From positions 1 to 5,898 of the forward strand of contig CACZPV010000107.1 in NCBI GenBank assembly GCA_902783065.1: a stretch of 5,898 nucleotides of DNA, read 5' to 3'. Positions within the stretch are counted from its first letter, which is position 1; each line of letters starts with the position of its first letter. This DNA comes from an uncultured Ruminococcus sp. GTDB lineage: Bacteria > Bacillota > Clostridia > Oscillospirales > Acutalibacteraceae. The notes beneath the pieces were generated by a model that saw nothing but the letters and a program-made list of their open reading frames with translations, ran no database searches and was not told where the DNA came from. Shown piece after piece: positions 4,874-5,898 of this stretch. Both the position numbers and the translations under genes were made by a program.

Positions 4874-5493
4874 ACCAATTCCGTCACACCCCGTAATTTC
4901 AGATAAGAAATAATCAGTTTTGCACTGTTTTCAATACCAAGTTTACCGCTGTTAATACAAAGATCGTAGTTTTCGGGATCGCCCCATGTTTTATCGGAAT
5001 AATAATTATAATAGTCCGATCGTGACTTATCAGTTCTGCTGATGACAGCCGTTACCTTATCTTCAGGAATACGATATACTTCTTTAGCATATTTAATTCT
5101 ATCCTCAATATCGGCATAAATAAAAATCTTTACGCAATCACTTCTTTCTCTCAAAATATAATCGCTGCACCTGCCTACAATCACGCAGGGATCCGCTGAG
5201 ATTTTTTTGATAATATTATGCTGTATGAGAAACAGTCTGTCGTTCATAGGCAGCTGCGGCTCAATATGGAAAGTTGTGTCAAAAGCAGCTGCCGCTCCCA
5301 ATGAAAGCGCATAAAGAAGGCTGTTTGCAGCTTTTTCATCAACGGTTTTCAGTACTTCCGGATCAATACCGCTCTCCTTTGCTGCAAGGGTAATCAGTTT
5401 TTTATCATAAAAAGAAATGCCAAGCTGATCAGCAACCTTTTTTCCGATTTTACGTCCTCCGCTTCCGAACTGTCTTGCAATAGTAACAACCAT
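4870..5493 (-). CDS. cytidylate kinase-like family protein
   Basis: A 207-residue P-loop protein of the cytidylate-kinase-like family, distinct from the housekeeping Cmk. The N-terminus VVTIARQFGSGGRKIGKKVA carries the phosphate-binding loop (GSGGRKIG, about 10-17). FYDKKLITLAAKESG (28-42), CVIVGRCSDYIL (103-114) and RTDKSRSDYYNYYSDKTWG (153-171) are the other family blocks, the last resembling the lid and base-binding region. It probably phosphorylates a nucleotide or related small molecule in the cytoplasm; the true substrate of this family is not established. GGGAGG lies 7 nt before the ATG. It is the first gene after a good promoter and shares a 4-bp overlap with a downstream lipoprotein, an unexpected partner for a nucleotide kinase. 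Confidence 0.88.
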   Translation of the reverse strand: MVVTIARQFGSGGRKIGKKVADQLGISFYDKKLITLAAKESGIDPEVLKTVDEKAANSLLYALSLGAAAAFDTTFHIEPQLPMNDRLFLIQHNIIKKISADPCVIVGRCSDYILRERSDCVKIFIYADIEDRIKYAKEVYRIPEDKVTAVISRTDKSRSDYYNYYSDKTWGDPENYDLCINSGKLGIENSAKLIISYLKLRGVTELV

Positions 5494-5563
5494 AATAATG
5501 CCTCCCTGCCTTTATTCTGCCGCTGTCTTTACTGGTATGCGATAAAAAATAACTTCTACTGTT

Positions 5564-5591
5564 ATTTTACCATATTTTTGTAATATTTCAA
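5564..5591 (-). promoter_or_regulatory. sigma-A promoter of the kinase-lipoprotein operon
   Basis: On the minus strand TTGAAA (5586-5591) is followed after 16 nt by TAAAAT (5564-5569), preceded by TGG as an extended -10. The start is predicted near 5557, giving a leader of about 63 nt. Two ACGGAAA copies 11 bp apart lie just upstream of the -35 and could bind an activator. Confidence 0.65.
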
Positions 5592-5635
5592 CCGTTTCCG
5601 TAAATTTTTCCGTATATTTTTATTCAAAATTCCTG

Positions 5636-5654
5636 ATGATAATGTTATTATCAT
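5636..5654. promoter_or_regulatory. ATGATAAT-GTT-ATTATCAT palindrome
   Basis: A perfect 8-bp inverted repeat around GTT, about 45 bp upstream of the kinase promoter -35. The half-site TGATAAT is the one used by the Fur/PerR/Zur family, but the central spacing here is 3 bp rather than the usual 1 bp. Another TGATAAT half-site (minus strand) lies at 5722-5728. It may be an operator; the regulator is unknown. Confidence 0.35.
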
Positions 5655-5656
5655 AT

Positions 5657-5738
5657 CCTGAATCAGTGAAATTCAATTGTAACTGCTGTTGAATATACAG
5701 TAATGATGCGTTATTCTATATATTATCATTGATTCAGG
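5657..5738. repeat. 82-bp segment bounded by 9-bp inverted repeats
   Basis: CCTGAATCA (5657-5665) and TGATTCAGG (5730-5738) are exact reverse complements. Inside, ATTCAA (5671-5676) and TTGAAT (5689-5694) form a second nested stem. The arrangement could be a cruciform or RNA structure, or the remains of a tiny repeat element. No coding sequence lies in it. Confidence 0.4.
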
Positions 5739-5758
5739 TGTTCATCCATAAGGTGCAG

Positions 5759-5898
5759 CTTTTCTGCCCATCCCCCTGCCCCCTTCCCGGTGGGAATGGG
5801 TGTTGTAAACGGCTGCGGTATTGCGTATCACGACCGCAGCCTGGATAAGATGAACCCGTAAGGAGTTTTCCTCATTATAATTTATCAAATCAACTTCA
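5759..5898 (-). repeat. structured repeat element, copy B (reaches the window edge)
   Basis: A 140-bp relative of copy A at 2958-3083. In minus-strand order: TGAAGTTGATT...ATTATAA at 5875-5898 with a TATAAT (5874-5879), an extra stretch with AGGAAAACTCCT, CGGGTTCATCTTATCCAGG (5840-5858, 17 of 19 bases as in A), a 9-bp hairpin GGCTGCGGT/ACCGCAGCC (5811-5841), a TTCCC-ACC-GGGAA stem (5784-5796) and GGGGATGGGCAGAAAAG. The hairpins sit at the same places as in A but with different stem sequences. An alternative pairing, CCCATTCCC with GGGGGATGGG, could compete with the triloop stem. It is G+C-rich against its surroundings. No gene follows on its strand for 265 bp, and that gene has its own promoter. 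Confidence 0.6.

Larger units (their letters stand above)
5494..5898. other. gene-free 405-bp region upstream of the kinase-like gene
   Basis: No credible gene is seen on either strand. From left to right it holds the kinase-gene leader, a promoter, two near-identical ACGGAAA repeats on the minus strand just upstream of it, a TGATAAT palindrome, an 82-bp segment bounded by 9-bp inverted repeats, and repeat copy B running to the window edge. All but copy B is A+T-rich; copy B is clearly richer in G+C. Confidence 0.7.

Noticed and set aside
5636..5654. Canonical Fur/PerR/Zur box
   Set aside because: The half-sites fit but the centre is 3 bp instead of 1 bp, so only a generic palindrome is reported.
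5633..5670. CTGATGA ... GAAA resembling a hammerhead ribozyme core on the plus strand
   Set aside because: The stem that must directly join CTGATGA to GAAA is not formed with GAAA next to it, and no stems I/III surround a cleavage site.

Overview
The window looks like chromosomal DNA from a low-to-moderate G+C Gram-positive anaerobe of the class Clostridia, most likely a gut Lachnospiraceae or Oscillospiraceae relative. This is inferred from strong GGAGG ribosome binding sites, two TTG starts, the trmK-nif3 pair, a stand-alone DUF1858 protein, a cytidylate-kinase-like protein and an RqcH homologue. No rRNA, tRNA, CRISPR, phage or transposase gene is visible. Every convincing gene lies on the minus strand, so transcription runs from high to low coordinates.

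In transcription order: (1) 5898-5494 is gene-free and holds a truncated copy (B) of a structured repeat, a nested inverted-repeat region and a good sigma-A promoter. (2) 5493-4379 is a two-gene unit with an ATGA overlap: a cytidylate-kinase-like P-loop protein and a small lipoprotein. (3) 4378-4088 is gene-free, with a perfect 10-bp inverted repeat and two diverged direct repeat units. (4) 4087-3099 encodes an 84-aa protein of unknown function and a left-handed beta-helix protein resembling the acetyltransferase half of GlmU. (5) 3083-2958 is copy A of the structured repeat, placed as a leader before a NUDIX hydrolase (2893-2378) that very probably starts at TTG. (6) 2349-2321 is a near-consensus promoter for a 69-aa DUF1858 redox-disulfide protein. 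A strong hairpin then separates it from trmK (TTG start), which overlaps a Nif3-family gene by ATGA. (7) After a 130-bp gap comes the start of rqcH, cut by the left window edge.

The trmK, Nif3 and RqcH genes belong to translation upkeep and core housekeeping: tRNA m1A22 methylation, a conserved dinuclear-metal protein, and rescue of stalled 50S subunits by alanine tailing. The NUDIX, beta-helix and kinase-like proteins are small nucleotide or sugar-nucleotide enzymes whose exact substrates cannot be read from sequence.

The most interesting signal is the A/B pair. The two elements share conserved blocks in the same order, while two hairpins keep their position despite different stem sequences. 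One stem in copy A pairs fully only when the minus strand is the RNA. I could not match it to a riboswitch or ncRNA family I know. It is either an undescribed structured RNA or leader, or a small mobile repeat.
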